Below, in pieces: positions 5,368-5,569 of a stretch of DNA of 5,569 nt. This stretch comes from Spirochaetales bacterium. GTDB lineage: Bacteria > Spirochaetota > Spirochaetia > DSM-27196 > PWMO01. Each line of letters opens with the position of its first letter. Positions within the stretch are counted from its first letter, which is position 1. Both the position numbers and the translations under genes were made by a program. The DNA lies in assembly GCA_007123465.1 (NCBI GenBank), contig SKLB01000145.1, forward strand, positions 1 through 5,569, written 5' to 3'. Below the pieces are notes generated by a model that searched no databases, was not told where the DNA came from, and saw nothing but the letters and a program-made list of their open reading frames with translations.

Positions 5368-5373
5368 ACCTCC
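5368..5373 (-). promoter_or_regulatory. Strong ribosome binding site of the 183-residue gene
   Basis: GGAGGT on the minus strand, 4 nt (TAGC) before the ATG at 5363. It is the best Shine-Dalgarno match in the window and the main support for this orphan gene. Confidence 0.8.
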
Positions 5374-5391
5374 AGTCATTGGTATCTACTA

Positions 5392-5400
5392 CATATAACA
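5392..5400 (-). promoter_or_regulatory. Extended -10 promoter for the 183-residue gene
   Basis: TGTTATATG on the minus strand: TG plus one base before TATATG (4 of 6 to TATAAT). No convincing -35 is found at the right distance, as is common for extended -10 promoters. A transcription start near 5385 would give a leader of about 22 nt that includes the ribosome binding site. The sequence upstream to about 5470 is AT-rich, unlike the rest of the window. Confidence 0.45.
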
Positions 5401-5569
5401 GGGGTTTTTGTTCTGCTGATTGAATAGTTGGAGATATTTGTTGACTGTTGCCAAAATTGTTTTTTTCCGGGGGCATTTTGAAGCAGCAGAACCGCGGAGG
5501 CTGTGTATTGGTGCAGAGGTCCGCCTGTGTGCACCACCACAACCATCACCGCCCCCGAGTTCTGTCCCA
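5401..5569. other. Right-edge region with no supported gene
   Basis: 5401-5466 is AT-rich (A/T runs around 5403-5408 and 5453-5466) and forms the upstream part of the promoter region. 5467-5569 is GC-rich with a 6-bp inverted repeat GGTGCA (5510-5515) with TGCACC (5530-5535), and a 7-bp repeat CGGGGGC/GCCCCCG about 75 nt apart. These could be the tail or terminator of a gene outside the window, but nothing decides it. Confidence 0.35.

Noticed and set aside
5336..5542. 68-codon minus-strand frame before the orphan gene
   Set aside because: It has no ribosome binding site, its product is Cys/Gln/Pro-rich without pattern, and it covers the promoter and start of the 183-residue gene.
5467..5558. 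tRNA-like candidate with GGGGGC/GCCCCC ends on the minus strand
   Set aside because: The interior has no T-loop with GTTCRANYC, no D-arm and no anticodon stem, and the length is too great for an ordinary tRNA.

Overview
The window is GC-rich bacterial chromosome (roughly 60% GC by eye) from a probable Gram-negative species. Four of the five clear genes other than the one at the right are on the minus strand together, and in fact all five are on the minus strand. The outline of MetK (GHPDK near the N-terminus, GAGDQG and GGGAFSGKD signatures, a C-terminal YGHFGR...WERTDK tail) and the exported proteins fit a proteobacterium, but another Gram-negative phylum such as the spirochaetes cannot be excluded. 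I found no genomic island, transposon, tRNA, rRNA or CRISPR array.

Reading in the direction of transcription (right to left): 5401-5569 holds no gene I can support. A 183-residue cytoplasmic protein of unknown function follows (5363-4812), with an extended -10 promoter and a near-consensus Shine-Dalgarno site. A 600-base gene-free stretch comes next (4811-4208); its transcript would carry two hairpins and then become strongly C-rich and G-poor, like a Rho-dependent termination zone. The metK promoter lies at 4178-4207, followed by a leader of about 177 nt with competing hairpins, and then metK (3994-2828).

The metK stop overlaps, by GTGA, the start of an exported START-like (SRPBCC fold) protein (2831-2055). 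A perfect 16-bp-stem palindrome (1916-1950) separates this from a second START-like paralogue (1799-1017), which about 77% matches the first over the folded domain. A third, more diverged paralogue (925-254) follows and is joined by an ATGA overlap to the start of another exported protein that runs off the left edge (257-1).

The notable content is a tandem family of three exported START-like, presumably hydrophobic-ligand-binding proteins. The first copy is translationally coupled to S-adenosylmethionine synthetase. The other two each have a sigma70-like promoter whose predicted transcription start falls only about 4-6 nt before the ATG, with no Shine-Dalgarno site, which suggests leaderless mRNAs. 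What these proteins bind, and why one is tied to metK, is not evident from the sequence.
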